Assembly: GCF_035666175.1 (NCBI RefSeq)
Contig: NZ_CP142016.1
Span: 496,001 to 560,000 of the forward strand
Source of the DNA: Riemerella anatipestifer
GTDB lineage: Bacteria > Bacteroidota > Bacteroidia > Flavobacteriales > Weeksellaceae
DNA: 64,000 nucleotides
Direction: 5' to 3'
The notes beneath the pieces were generated by a model. It saw only the letters and a program-made list of their open reading frames with translations. It did no database searches and was not told the origin of the DNA. A program made the position numbers and the translations under genes. How positions within the stretch are numbered: the first letter of the stretch is position 1; every line of letters starts with the position of its first letter. Positions 9,020-18,252 of the stretch are shown here, one piece after another.

Positions 9020-9076
9020 GTTCTTTACTCATATATTTATTTGTCAGTGGTAATTCTAAAGAATAGTGTTTATAAT

Positions 9077-10123
9077 ATGAAAACAGCAGTAGTAGTACTC
9101 TCGTTAGTAAGTCAATTATTTTTCTCTCAAAAATCAAAACTTAATATAAGTATAGATGAACGCATTGAAACATTATATGCGGTAGCTCATTATAGTAACT
9201 ATTTTTTGACTAGTAAACATCCTAGTTTGAACAAAATAGCATTGGATAATGATTTCAAAAGTTTAAGAAATCATCGTGCAGTTTCTTTATTTGATTCCTT
9301 ATCAAAAAAGTACGACTTTGCATTTACCCGACCTGTTGATTGGCTTTTAGAGCATTCAAATTTTCCAGAGTTTGTTAAAACAAAAAAAAGTTCAGACCAA
9401 AACATATCTTTTGTCAAAGAATCTAAAGAGTATTTACTAGATGATTTCAGGCTTGAACTCATTAAATTTAATCAAGACAGTCTTTTTCAGAATTATTTAA
9501 AAAAAATAAAACCAATAAATGAAAAAGTTATTTCAAATGTTTTAAAGTCAGAAACTATTAGATATTTACCAGATTATTTAGAAGAATATTATGGAACTAA
9601 ATTGTCTTCATATAATGTAATTTTATCACCTTTTTTACATTCTGGCGGTTATAATTCAGAAATGATAAATGAAAAAGGGCAAAAGGAAGTATATGCTATT
9701 ATCGGACCAAATGGGGAGATTGATTTCTATTCGCATTTTGATAAAGACTTTTTAGAAATGGACTTGATACTCCATGAATTTAGTCACTCTTTTATTAATC
9801 CTATAGTTATTAAATATCAAGAAAAATTAAATCAATTAGAGAGAAAATATTACAACGAACAATTAAAAAAGAGTGGAAAAGAACAAGGTTATGAAAGTTG
9901 GAAAAATGTTTTTATTGAAATTTTAGTTAGAGCTACTGTAATAAGAATAACTCAATTAAATTTCGGAAATGAAAAAGCAAATGAACTACTATCATTTGAA
10001 AAGAGTGTAGGATTTGATCTTGTTGAAAAAATAATAGATGAGTTAAAACAATATGAAAATAATAGAAAACAATATAAAAATTTTGAAGATTTCTATCCAA
10101 TTTTAATTAAAAGACTGCAATAA
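9077..10123 (+). CDS. DUF4932-type putative secreted zinc metalloprotease
   Basis: The ATG at 9077 opens a classic signal peptide (MKTAVVVLSLVSQLFFSQ), so I prefer it over a GTG/TTG-type start at 9041. The mature part is about 330 residues, Lys- and Asn-rich, with HEFSHSF, an HExxH zinc site, near residue 235. This matches the DUF4932 family as I remember it, whose substrate is unknown. Codon use is more AT-biased than in neighbouring housekeeping genes, and it is alone between a Gfo/Idh gene and the ribosomal operon, so lateral gain is possible (inference). Confidence 0.65.
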   Translation: MKTAVVVLSLVSQLFFSQKSKLNISIDERIETLYAVAHYSNYFLTSKHPSLNKIALDNDFKSLRNHRAVSLFDSLSKKYDFAFTRPVDWLLEHSNFPEFVKTKKSSDQNISFVKESKEYLLDDFRLELIKFNQDSLFQNYLKKIKPINEKVISNVLKSETIRYLPDYLEEYYGTKLSSYNVILSPFLHSGGYNSEMINEKGQKEVYAIIGPNGEIDFYSHFDKDFLEMDLILHEFSHSFINPIVIKYQEKLNQLERKYYNEQLKKSGKEQGYESWKNVFIEILVRATVIRITQLNFGNEKANELLSFEKSVGFDLVEKIIDELKQYENNRKQYKNFEDFYPILIKRLQ

Positions 10124-10256
10124 AAACATATAGTATTTACAAAAGGTTAAATTAAGAGTTTAGAAAGTTTGATTTCATTTAACTTTTTCTCATTCACAGC
10201 AGATGATTATATTCCTTCATCTCCTATTATTTAGTTATTATAATGATACCAAAAAT

Positions 10257-10297
10257 AAAAACGGTTGCATCATTTTGGATACAACCGTTTTTCTATT
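10257..10297. terminator. Bidirectional terminator
   Basis: AAAAACGGTTG (10257-10267) and CAACCGTTTTT (10282-10292) form a perfect 11-bp stem with T tracts on both strands. It serves the rplI operon from the right and the metalloprotease gene from the left. Confidence 0.75.
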
Positions 10298-10316
10298 ATG
10301 AAAAAAACTTTACTAA

Positions 10317-10814
10317 TTAAGCCTCCTCAGTTTTAGTTTCTTTAGCCTTAGGAGCTTCTACTACAGGAGCATCAGATACTACTTCAAATTCGTAGTCGTG
10401 TTCTACTTCTCTGTGAAGTCTTACTTTAGCAGTAAATTTACCTAATCTCTTAATAGTATTTCCAGGGATTTTGATGTATTTTTTATCTACCTCAACACCT
10501 GCTTTCGCTAATTCTTCAGCTAAGTTAGCATTGTTGATAGAACCGAATAATTTATCACCAGAACCTACTTTAGCAGCGATAGAAACAGAAGTCTTTTTAA
10601 GTTGCTCTACAATTTTGTTAGCAGCAGCTACTAATTTAGCTTCTTCTTCTTTTCTAGCTTCCAATACTTCAGCTAAAACCGCTCTATTTTTAGGTGTTGC
10701 TAAAACTGCATATCCTTGAGGGATTAAAAAGTTTCTAGCGTATCCTGGCTTTACATCTACTGTATCAAACTCTAATCCTAAGTTTTCTACGTCTTTTTTA
10801 AGAATAATTTCCAT
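10317..10814 (-). CDS. rplI: 50S ribosomal protein L9
   Basis: 165 residues. The N-terminal domain is typical (MEIILKKDVENLG, then GYARNFLIPQGYA), joined by a long helix to the C-terminal domain. It binds domain V of 23S rRNA near the L1 stalk and limits frameshifting and ribosome crowding. The acidic tail rich in Ala, Glu and Lys (about 150-165) is a common extension in Bacteroidota. It is the last gene of rpsF-rpsR-rplI; the 118-base gap to rpsR is larger than elsewhere in the operon. Confidence 0.97.
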   Translation of the reverse strand: MEIILKKDVENLGLEFDTVDVKPGYARNFLIPQGYAVLATPKNRAVLAEVLEARKEEEAKLVAAANKIVEQLKKTSVSIAAKVGSGDKLFGSINNANLAEELAKAGVEVDKKYIKIPGNTIKRLGKFTAKVRLHREVEHDYEFEVVSDAPVVEAPKAKETKTEEA

Positions 10815-10932
10815 TGTTTGTTGTTGTCTTGTTTAGGTTTTAGAAGTTTAGAATCCAAACTCAATAGTTGACTTTCCAAATATCCTAAAACAGTTAGAAT
10901 TTTTAATTTAACTAATTCAGCAACTTATATAA

Positions 10933-11235
10933 TTACTTCAATAAGTCTGCTACATACGGCATAAGTGCCAAATGTCTTGCTCTTTTGATAGCAGCAGATA
11001 CTTTTCTCTGATATTTTAAAGAAGTTCCTGTATATCTTCTTGGTAAAATTTTACCTTGCTCGTTAACGAACTGAAGAAGGAAATCTGCATCTTTATAATC
11101 TACATATTTGATACCGTATTTTTTAAATCTACAGTATTTTTTTTCAGATTTAGTATTGATATCTAGTGGTGTAAGGAATTTTACTTCAGACTCCCCACCT
11201 TGTGCGGCTTGTTGTGCCATTTCATCTATTGCCAT
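10933..11235 (-). CDS. rpsR: 30S ribosomal protein S18
   Basis: 100 residues, with an N-terminal extension of about 20 residues ([20 protein letters not shown]) before the conserved core, which includes [15 protein letters not shown] and [12 protein letters not shown]18 pairs with S6 on the platform of the small subunit. It begins 25 bases after rpsF. Flavobacteria are known for initiating translation without Shine-Dalgarno sites; the anti-SD region of their ribosome is held near S18 and S21. Confidence 0.97.
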   Translation of the reverse strand: MAIDEMAQQAAQGGESEVKFLTPLDINTKSEKKYCRFKKYGIKYVDYKDADFLLQFVNEQGKILPRRYTGTSLKYQRKVSAAIKRARHLALMPYVADLLK

Positions 11236-11260
11236 AGTTTCTTTTTTTAGGGGTTAAAAA

Positions 11261-11602
11261 TTAAGCTTTTTTAGATTTTAGTTTTGCTCTTCTCTTTTCA
11301 GCATACTCTACAGCGTGCTTGTCTAACTTTGTAGTTAAGTAACGGATAACTCTCTCGTCTCTTTTGAAAGCAAGTTCTAAATCTGCCACGATAGTTCCTT
11401 CACCTTTGAATTCTATCAAAGTATAGAAACCGTTTTTCTTCAATTGAATAGGGTAAGCTAACTTTTTTAGTCCCCAATTTTCTTTGGCTACGATTTCGCA
11501 ATTTTGATCTTTTAAAAGATCCTCAAATTTTTTCACTGCTTCCTCCACCTGAGCGTCAGACAGAACGGGAGTTAAAATGAAAACAGTTTCGTAATGATTC
11601 AT
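11261..11602 (-). CDS. rpsF: 30S ribosomal protein S6
   Basis: 113 residues, complete, starting [12 protein letters not shown], with the expected ferredoxin-like S6 fold and a short basic tail rich in Lys and Arg. S6 binds 16S rRNA together with S18. It is the first gene of the operon. In many bacteria an S6:S18-binding RNA motif in the leader represses the operon, but the leader here is only about 30 bases from the predicted start, and I see no such motif. Confidence 0.97.
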   Translation of the reverse strand: MNHYETVFILTPVLSDAQVEEAVKKFEDLLKDQNCEIVAKENWGLKKLAYPIQLKKNGFYTLIEFKGEGTIVADLELAFKRDERVIRYLTTKLDKHAVEYAEKRRAKLKSKKA

Positions 11603-11637
11603 AATGTTAATAATTATATAGTTAAAATTTCAAGGTG

Positions 11638-11645
11638 CAAAGCTA
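11638..11645 (-). promoter_or_regulatory. -7 promoter box of rpsF-rpsR-rplI
   Basis: TAGCTTTG on the minus strand, 35 bases upstream of the rpsF ATG, matches TAnnTTTG. Confidence 0.6.
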
Positions 11646-11731
11646 ATGCTTTTTTTTTATATACACAAACGCTATTTTAGAGATTTAGACAACCACTTTC
11701 CATTTATCAAAATGGAGGTATAAAAGTACTT

Positions 11732-12181
11732 TTACAATATGGTTGCTACTTTATCACAAAGCCATTCTAAAAGTTCTACATCTTCTTTGGTAAAAGGATT
11801 TAAAGTATGTGAGTCTATATCTATTTGACCCATATTCTCTCCATTTTTTATGATAGGAACTACCAGCTCTGCTTTAGTATCTATAGAGCAAGATAAATAG
11901 TTATCTTCAGCCATAACATCTGGTACTTCAAACGTTTTATTAGATACAGCTACTTGCCCACAAATACCTCTACCGAAAGGAATAACCGTATGATCTGTAG
12001 GTGCTCCTACATAAGGTCCTAATATAAGTTCTTCTTTATTTCCGTTTTTAAAATAAAACCCTGTCCAATTAAAGTAATTTTTCTCTTGGTCTAAAACTTC
12101 ACAAATTGTTTTGAGTTTATCATCTTTAGAAAGATGATTATCAGAGATGATTTCTGATAATTTTATTTTTAATTTCTCCAT
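11732..12181 (-). CDS. GAF-domain free methionine-(R)-sulfoxide reductase
   Basis: 149 residues forming one GAF domain. The stretch GRGICGQVA (Cys74), followed by NYLSCS (Cys98) and ELVVPIIKNGENMGQIDIDS, matches the fRMsr (MsrC/YebR) family, where conserved cysteines reduce free methionine-R-sulfoxide with thioredoxin. The protein is cytosolic and protects the methionine pool from oxidation. It lies 13 bases downstream of the 477-residue conserved gene and may be co-transcribed with it. Confidence 0.85.
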   Translation of the reverse strand: MEKLKIKLSEIISDNHLSKDDKLKTICEVLDQEKNYFNWTGFYFKNGNKEELILGPYVGAPTDHTVIPFGRGICGQVAVSNKTFEVPDVMAEDNYLSCSIDTKAELVVPIIKNGENMGQIDIDSHTLNPFTKEDVELLEWLCDKVATIL

Positions 12182-12193
12182 GCCTAATTTATT

Positions 12194-13627
12194 TTAAAAT
12201 TCTTTTAGAGCGATTGCTTCTTTGTAGCCAAACATACCTCTCTCTTTAATCATATCTGCCACACCTTCTGGAAGTTGGCATTCCCAACCTGTCTCACAAC
12301 TTGCGATTTTAACCAAAATTTCACGAGAATAGATTTCGGAATATTCAGGATTATATGTCTTAATATCAACTATTCTATTATTATGTTTAAAGTATTTGTA
12401 TAGTTCTTTAAGGTTTTCATTCACTTTTAAATTATCAGAATCTAACACCTCATGAGATTCTGGCTCTTTATAAGGATACAAATAAACCCTCATATCTTTT
12501 CTAAAGAATTTACCAAACGCTTCTAATATTCCACCTGGTAAGTTTTTGTAATAATCTTCATCAAAGACCATCAGCAAGTTATTAACTCCCATCGCTACCC
12601 CTAGATAGCGAATGTTATAGCTGTAAAAATACTCTACCAAACGATAATACTCAGAAAAGTTAGACACCATTACAGTATAGCCTAACTTTGCCAACACATC
12701 TACCCTATCTAAGAAATCTCTCTCGTCTATTTTACCCGTTGCTCTTAAGTTAGCCGTTGTAATTTCAAAGATAATTACGGTATCTTCAGGCTTACCTTTA
12801 GTATCTTTTAGAAAGAGGTTTAGTCCATTTTCAAACATATCTATATTTACCAATGTTACAGGTCTAAAACTACCTCTCACCGCAAAAACATCTTTTTTGT
12901 AAAGAATATCTGCAGGAAGCATATTTTTACCTTCGGAATTAAATATCACCGCTTCTGTCATACCTTTTTTGACAAGTTGTAAGCTCATCAATCGGTTATC
13001 AACATACTCAAATGCAGGTCCTTGGAAATCAATCATATCAATTTCTATCTTATCAATAGAAATATCATCGTAAAGACTGTTAATTAAATGTCTTGGATTA
13101 TCAGCATAATTAAAAGCCCCAAAAATGAGATTAACACCCAAATTCCCTAAAGTTTCTTGCTGAAGTGTTGCATCATTTTCTTTAAATCTGATATGTAAAA
13201 TAATTTCGCTGTACTCCGCATCTGCCTCATGCTGAAACATCAACCCTACCCAACCATGACCTTTAAAGGTTTTATGATAATTTATCGTGGTTACAGTATT
13301 AGCATACGAAAAAAACTTTCTATCTGGAGTTTCGGTATTATCTAGTCGCTCTTCTATAAGGCTAACCTCATGTCTGAGCATTTTTTTTAATCTATTTTGA
13401 GTAACAAATCTATTTTTAACCTCTTGTCCATAGATAGCATTACTGTACTCCTTATCATAAGCAGACATCGCTTTGGCAATAGTACCAGAAGCTCCTCCTG
13501 CTCTAAAGAAATGACGCACCGTCTCCTGCCCCGCTCCAATCTCCGCAAATGTACCATATATTGAAGGGTCTAGATTAACTGCTAATGCTTTTTGTTTAGG
13601 GGTTAAAACCGCTTTGATTCCCGACAT
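12194..13627 (-). CDS. Conserved Bacteroidota protein of unknown function
   Basis: 477 residues without signal peptide or membrane segments. I recognise it as a widely conserved Flavobacteriia protein, recognisable by FAEIGAGQETVRHFFRAGG near residues 27-45, but I know of no tested function, and I distrust automatic labels for it. The N-terminal segment rich in small residues resembles a nucleotide- or cofactor-binding turn; the middle contains mixed alpha/beta segments. It is divergent from an MBL-fold hydrolase and followed by the fRMsr gene. Confidence 0.6.
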   Translation of the reverse strand: MSGIKAVLTPKQKALAVNLDPSIYGTFAEIGAGQETVRHFFRAGGASGTIAKAMSAYDKEYSNAIYGQEVKNRFVTQNRLKKMLRHEVSLIEERLDNTETPDRKFFSYANTVTTINYHKTFKGHGWVGLMFQHEADAEYSEIILHIRFKENDATLQQETLGNLGVNLIFGAFNYADNPRHLINSLYDDISIDKIEIDMIDFQGPAFEYVDNRLMSLQLVKKGMTEAVIFNSEGKNMLPADILYKKDVFAVRGSFRPVTLVNIDMFENGLNLFLKDTKGKPEDTVIIFEITTANLRATGKIDERDFLDRVDVLAKLGYTVMVSNFSEYYRLVEYFYSYNIRYLGVAMGVNNLLMVFDEDYYKNLPGGILEAFGKFFRKDMRVYLYPYKEPESHEVLDSDNLKVNENLKELYKYFKHNNRIVDIKTYNPEYSEIYSREILVKIASCETGWECQLPEGVADMIKERGMFGYKEAIALKEF

Positions 13628-13681
13628 ATTTGCAATATTTATATTTTTTGTAAATTTACCAAAATGATTTTAAACTCAAAA

Positions 13682-14449
13682 ATGAAGCTGAAATTTTTAG
13701 GCACAGGCACTTCGCAAGGTATACCTGTTATAGGTTCTAACCACCCTGTTTGCCTCTCTCAAAACCCTAAAGATAAAAGACTTAGGTCTTCCGCTATAAT
13801 TACAACTAATAACAATAAAAAAATTTTAATAGATTGCGGACCCGATTTTAGACAACAAATGCTTTCCTTCGGAGAGTCTCACATAGATGCCCTCCTAGTA
13901 ACACACGAGCATAATGACCATATTATTGGACTAGACGACCTTCGTCCCATTATTTTCAATACTAATAAAAATATACCTATTTACTGTTTAGAAAGAGTTT
14001 CAAACGAAATCATACAAAGGTTTCCTTACGCCTTCGCTACGGAAAAATATCCTGGAGCACCTAGTTTTGACTTATATAAAATTACAAACCAACCATTTGA
14101 ACTACTAGGAACTTTAATAGAACCCATAGAAGTACTCCACGGAAAACTCCCCATACTTGGTTATAAAATAGGAAATCTAGCCTATATTACCGATGCGAGT
14201 TCCATTAGTAAAGACCAACTTGAGAAATTAAAAAATTTAGATATTTTAATCATTAACTGCTTAAGAGCAGAAGAACCGCATGCTTCCCATTTTATACTTC
14301 CACAAGTTTTAGAACTTGTAGAAACCTTAAAGCCTAAAACTACTTATCTTACTCACATTAGCCATAGATTAGGGTTTCACAATGAAATAGAAAGCCTATT
14401 ACCTCCACACATAAAACCTGCTTATGATGGATTGGAGGTTTTTTGGTAA
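13682..14449 (+). CDS. MBL-fold metallo-hydrolase (PhnP-like phosphodiesterase)
   Basis: 255 residues from the ATG at 13682 (MKLKFLGTGTSQGIPVIG), the standard start for this group; an ATG at 13664 would add six residues. THEHNDH is the HxHxDH zinc motif; DCGPDFRQQ and the C-terminal THISHRLG supply further ligands. Members related to PhnP hydrolyse cyclic phosphodiesters, but the natural substrate here is not known. The gene has a short divergent promoter region shared with the 477-residue gene. Confidence 0.83.
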   Translation: MKLKFLGTGTSQGIPVIGSNHPVCLSQNPKDKRLRSSAIITTNNNKKILIDCGPDFRQQMLSFGESHIDALLVTHEHNDHIIGLDDLRPIIFNTNKNIPIYCLERVSNEIIQRFPYAFATEKYPGAPSFDLYKITNQPFELLGTLIEPIEVLHGKLPILGYKIGNLAYITDASSISKDQLEKLKNLDILIINCLRAEEPHASHFILPQVLELVETLKPKTTYLTHISHRLGFHNEIESLLPPHIKPAYDGLEVFW

Positions 14450-14465
14450 AATGCTAAAAAATATT

Positions 14466-14495
14466 TTTGTATAATCTAAAAAAAGTCTATATTTG
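14466..14495 (+). promoter_or_regulatory. tRNA-Leu promoter
   Basis: TTTG (14466-14469) and TATATTTG (14488-14495) are spaced by 18 bases, the full Bacteroidota -33/-7 arrangement. The tRNA begins about 20 bases downstream. Confidence 0.75.
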
Positions 14496-14515
14496 CAGTC
14501 TCTAATTCAACCTAT

Positions 14516-14597
14516 GCCCAGATGGCGGAATTGGTAGACGCGTTGGTCTCAAACACCAATGCCGAAAGGCGTGCCGGTTCGATCCCGGCTCTGGGTA
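14516..14597 (+). tRNA. tRNA-Leu (anticodon CAA)
   Basis: A complete cloverleaf: acceptor GCCCAGA paired with TCTGGGT (one G-U pair at the end), anticodon stem TTGGT/ACCAA with loop CTCAAAC giving anticodon CAA, a long class II variable arm, and T-arm CCGGTTCGATCCCGG. The discriminator is A, as for leucine tRNAs. CCA is not encoded. It reads UUG codons. Confidence 0.96.
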
Positions 14598-14602
14598 CAG
14601 TA

Positions 14603-14636
14603 AAATGCTATTGATAAGCTCAATAGCATTTTTTAT
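14603..14636 (+). terminator. tRNA-Leu terminator
   Basis: AAATGCTATTGA (14603-14614) pairs with TCAATAGCATTT (14620-14631) and is followed by a T tract. Confidence 0.85.
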
Positions 14637-14649
14637 TTCCAAATAACAA

Positions 14650-14680
14650 AAAAGAGCTACTTTAAAAAGTAGCTCTTTTG
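14650..14680. terminator. Terminator of the DPP IV gene (bidirectional)
   Basis: AAAAGAGCTACTTT (14650-14663) pairs with AAAGTAGCTCTTTT (14666-14679). It stands 20 bases past the peptidase stop on the minus strand. Confidence 0.8.
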
Positions 14681-14698
14681 CTATTATTATTGAACATT

Positions 14699-16831
14699 TT
14701 AAAGATTATTCAATATAAATTGTGTCATCTTTTCATAAAGTTGAGAGCGAGTATTCCCTCCATATATACTATGATTTTTATCTGGGTAAGTCATAAACTC
14801 AAACTGCTTTTTATTCTGAATAAGTGCCTCGGAAAATACTGCTGCATTTTGAAAATGTACATTATCATCTGCTGTACCGTGTATCATCAAGAACTTACCT
14901 TTTAATAAATGAGCATATTCCGTAGGAGAATTTTCATCATAACCTTTTGCATTTTCTTGTGGAGTTCTCAAAAATCTTTCTGTGTAAACCGTATCATAAA
15001 AACGCCAATTGGTTACTGGTGCTACTGCAATTCCCATTTTAAAGACGTCAGCCCCTTTAGTCATCGCTAAACTAGCCATGTAACCTCCAAAGCTCCAGCC
15101 AAAAATACCAATTCTGCTAGCATCTATATAAGACTGTTTCCCAAACCATTTCGCAGCAGTTATTTGGTCTTCTATTTCATATTTACCTAAATTAAGATAG
15201 GTTGACTTCTTATAATTTGCACCTTTATAACCTGTACCTCTACCGTCTACACAGGCTACAACATAGCCTTTCTGAACTAAATGATTAAACCATAAACCAT
15301 TACTAGAATCCCAAGAATTACTTACTTGCTGAGACCCTGGTCCTGAATACTGAAACATAAACAAAGGATATTTTTTGTTAGGGTCAAAGTTTTTAGGCTT
15401 CATAATCCACGCATTCATTTGGTCTCCTGCATCATTGGGTATAGTAAAAAATTCCTTCTCTACCCAATTATCAGTTTTTAACTTAGTTAAAAACTCATCA
15501 TTGTTTTGTATTTCTTTCAAACTTTTTCCATTTCTATCTCTCAACACATATTTGTGTGGGGTTTTAGCAGAAGAGGTTGTATTGATAAAATAATTAAAAT
15601 TAGGACTAAAAGAAGCCGTATTGTTACCTTCTATATCTGAAACAATTTGAGATTTACCCGTATTGATATTGATTTTAGACACTACCTTATTGATACTTCC
15701 ATTTTGAGTAGTTTGCACAAAAACCTCTTGATTTTTAGCATCAAAGCCGTAATAGTCTGTAATTTCCCAATTTCCTTTTGTAACTTGTTTTTTCAACTTA
15801 CCTTTGGCATCATACCAATACAAATGACGAAAACCATCTCTTTCCGAAGCCCACAACATACCTCCGTCAGAAAGAAACTCTAAAGTCAAATTATCAGTTT
15901 CTATCCACGCCTTATCGGTTTCTGTAAATAGTTTTTCTATTTTTCCGTTAGAGGTTTTTAGCTTTAGTATATCTAACTTGTTCTGATGTCTGTTAGCCGT
16001 AGCCACCAAAACCTCATCAGACGCCTTAGACACAAATAATTGCGGAATATAATAGTTTTCAAAAGCACTTAAATCTACCTTAGCTATCTTCTTTGTAGCT
16101 AATTGATAATAATGTAAACTAACTTCGGAGTTTTTTTCGCCTGCTTTTGGATATTTGAATTTAAAATCTTGTGGATATAGGTTGTTTCCGTAGATAGGCA
16201 TATTCATTTCAGGAACAGCCGTTTCATCAGACCTTACAAAAACAATGGCATCACCGCCACTATTCCATACATATTGTTTAGCATGACCAAATTCTTCTTC
16301 ATAAACCCAATCTGCCAGTCCGTTCAAAATTTCATTTTTCTTACCGTCCGTTGTAATTTGAACTACTTGCCCCGACGCTAAGTCTTGGTAATACAAATTA
16401 TTTTCTGAAATAAAAGCCACTTTGCTACCGTCAGGCGAAAAGGTAGGCTCCTGAACAGGTTTCCCTTCAAATAAAGAAACTATTTTTCCGCTTGACAAAT
16501 CCTTAACATCAAAAACACCTAAAAAAGAATGTCTGTAAATAGGCTCACTAACTTTCTGCAACAAAATCTTTTGACCATCGTTAGAAAGCTGATAATCTTC
16601 GTATCTTCCCTCTACTATATAACCTTCTTTTTGTAAAGTTTTATAAGAGTATTTTGCAATTCCTGTTGGTTCTATTACGGCGTAATAATCATCTGTTTTT
16701 AATGGAGAAATCCCCGCTATACCTTTACCTCTATAATAGCCCGAGTAGATTTTGTCCAATGTAATTTCCTGCCCTTTATAGGCATTAACAGACAAAAATA
16801 AACCTAATGCTAGTATCACTATTTTTTTCAT
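14699..16831 (-). CDS. Prolyl dipeptidyl peptidase, S9B family (DPP IV-like)
   Basis: 710 residues: a signal peptide (about 1-20), an N-terminal beta-propeller, and a C-terminal alpha/beta-hydrolase domain. The catalytic triad is visible as GWSFGGY (Ser), HGTADDNVH (Asp) and DKNHSIYG (His). The propeller contains DWVYEEEF, the double-Glu motif that binds the substrate amino terminus in DPP IV. It removes Xaa-Pro dipeptides from peptides in the periplasm, suiting an organism that grows on protein. Monocistronic, with promoter box at 16858 and its own terminator. Confidence 0.93.
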   Translation of the reverse strand: MKKIVILALGLFLSVNAYKGQEITLDKIYSGYYRGKGIAGISPLKTDDYYAVIEPTGIAKYSYKTLQKEGYIVEGRYEDYQLSNDGQKILLQKVSEPIYRHSFLGVFDVKDLSSGKIVSLFEGKPVQEPTFSPDGSKVAFISENNLYYQDLASGQVVQITTDGKKNEILNGLADWVYEEEFGHAKQYVWNSGGDAIVFVRSDETAVPEMNMPIYGNNLYPQDFKFKYPKAGEKNSEVSLHYYQLATKKIAKVDLSAFENYYIPQLFVSKASDEVLVATANRHQNKLDILKLKTSNGKIEKLFTETDKAWIETDNLTLEFLSDGGMLWASERDGFRHLYWYDAKGKLKKQVTKGNWEITDYYGFDAKNQEVFVQTTQNGSINKVVSKININTGKSQIVSDIEGNNTASFSPNFNYFINTTSSAKTPHKYVLRDRNGKSLKEIQNNDEFLTKLKTDNWVEKEFFTIPNDAGDQMNAWIMKPKNFDPNKKYPLFMFQYSGPGSQQVSNSWDSSNGLWFNHLVQKGYVVACVDGRGTGYKGANYKKSTYLNLGKYEIEDQITAAKWFGKQSYIDASRIGIFGWSFGGYMASLAMTKGADVFKMGIAVAPVTNWRFYDTVYTERFLRTPQENAKGYDENSPTEYAHLLKGKFLMIHGTADDNVHFQNAAVFSEALIQNKKQFEFMTYPDKNHSIYGGNTRSQLYEKMTQFILNNL

Positions 16832-16857
16832 ATCATAATAATTATTACAAATCGTCC

Positions 16858-16865
16858 CAAAGATA
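16858..16865 (-). promoter_or_regulatory. -7 promoter box of the DPP IV gene
   Basis: TATCTTTG on the minus strand, 27 bases upstream of the ATG. Confidence 0.6.
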
Positions 16866-16906
16866 AAAAAACTAACTATTCTATTTAATATTTCATCAAA
16901 AATAAA

Positions 16907-16935
16907 AAATCACTCTCAGAATTCTGGAGTGATTT
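16907..16935. terminator. hemL terminator
   Basis: AAATCACTC (16907-16915) pairs with GAGTGATTT (16927-16935), and the inner CAGAATTCTG extends the stem. On the minus strand it is followed by a T-rich tract. Confidence 0.75.
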
Positions 16936-16941
16936 AGATAT

Positions 16942-18222
16942 TTAATACTGAAAACTTCTTATTGCTTCTAAAGTTTTATCTATCTCATTATCTTTTATTT
17001 CAGAAGAAATAAACCAAGTTTCGTACCCACTAGGTGGAAGATAAACACCTCTCTCCAACAAGTGATGAAAAAAGGTATTAAATAACGAATGATTGGCCTG
17101 TTGTGCCTCATCAAAATTAGCTACTCTATTAGTATGGAAAAACACAGACATCATAGAGCCTTTTCTATTGATACGGTGTTCAATCCCTTTTTCGTTAAGG
17201 ATTTTAGCAATTTCAAAATCTAATTTTTCTGTGGTCTTATCAAGATTTTGATAGAAATTCTCGTCATTTTTAATGAGTTGCAATGTCGTCAGTCCCGCTC
17301 TCATCGCAATAGGATTACCACTAAGCGTTCCTGCTTGATAAACGGCACCTTTAGGAGCCAGACATTCCATAATTTCACGATGCCCAGCAAAGGCACCCAC
17401 AGGCATACCTCCACCGATAACTTTACCATAAGTTACCAAGTCTGCCTTCACTCCATAAACCTCTTGAGCCCCACCAAATCCTAGACGAAAGCCCGTCATC
17501 ACTTCATCAAAAATTAAAAGAGTACCGTTAAGATCGCAGATTTGCCTTAGATTTTGTAAAAAGTTATTTTCAGGAAGTACACAGCCCATATTACCAGCCA
17601 CTGGCTCTATAATAACCGCTGCGATTTGCCCTTCGTTATGACGGAATAAATCTTGAATTTGCTCCCAATCATTATATCTAGCCAATAAAGTATCTTTAGC
17701 TGTACCTTGCGTAACTCCTGGAGAATTTGGATTTCCAAAAGTTGCCGCACCACTCCCTGCTTTTATCAGAAATGAGTCTGAATGCCCATGATAACAACCT
17801 TCAAACTTAATAATTTTATCTCTCCCTGTGTAGCCTCTAGCCAAACGAATAGCACTCATACAAGCCTCTGTACCAGATGACACCATTCTTATTTGGTCTA
17901 TATTAGGTACATTTTCTGTGATGAACTTAGCAATTTCGGTTTCTAACTCAGTAGGCGTTCCAAAAGAGAAGCCTTTTTCAGCTTGTAGCTTTACAGCCTC
18001 CAGCACTTCGGGGTGAGTATGCCCTAATATGGCTGGTCCCCACGAATTGATATAATCTATATAAGTTTTATCGTCTGCGTCTGTAAGGTAAGCCCCTTTA
18101 GCAGACTTCATAAATACAGGTGTTCCGCCCACCGATTTAAACGCTCTTACAGGAGAGTTTACACCGCCAGGAATATAGTTTTTAGCCTCTTGAAATAAGG
18201 CACTACTTCTTTGATATAACAT
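16942..18222 (-). CDS. hemL: Glutamate-1-semialdehyde 2,1-aminomutase
   Basis: 426 residues, full length, with the family N-terminus ([16 protein letters not shown]) and the PLP lysine motif [14 protein letters not shown]. It converts glutamate-1-semialdehyde to 5-aminolevulinate, the committed precursor for haem, in the cytosol. It begins 30 bases downstream of the glucosaminidase/LysM gene and may share its transcript, though the functions are unrelated. No other haem genes are adjacent. Confidence 0.96.
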   Translation of the reverse strand: MLYQRSSALFQEAKNYIPGGVNSPVRAFKSVGGTPVFMKSAKGAYLTDADDKTYIDYINSWGPAILGHTHPEVLEAVKLQAEKGFSFGTPTELETEIAKFITENVPNIDQIRMVSSGTEACMSAIRLARGYTGRDKIIKFEGCYHGHSDSFLIKAGSGAATFGNPNSPGVTQGTAKDTLLARYNDWEQIQDLFRHNEGQIAAVIIEPVAGNMGCVLPENNFLQNLRQICDLNGTLLIFDEVMTGFRLGFGGAQEVYGVKADLVTYGKVIGGGMPVGAFAGHREIMECLAPKGAVYQAGTLSGNPIAMRAGLTTLQLIKNDENFYQNLDKTTEKLDFEIAKILNEKGIEHRINRKGSMMSVFFHTNRVANFDEAQQANHSLFNTFFHHLLERGVYLPPSGYETWFISSEIKDNEIDKTLEAIRSFQY

Positions 18223-18252
18223 CTTAATTTTATTTTTCCTAATTATTAAATA

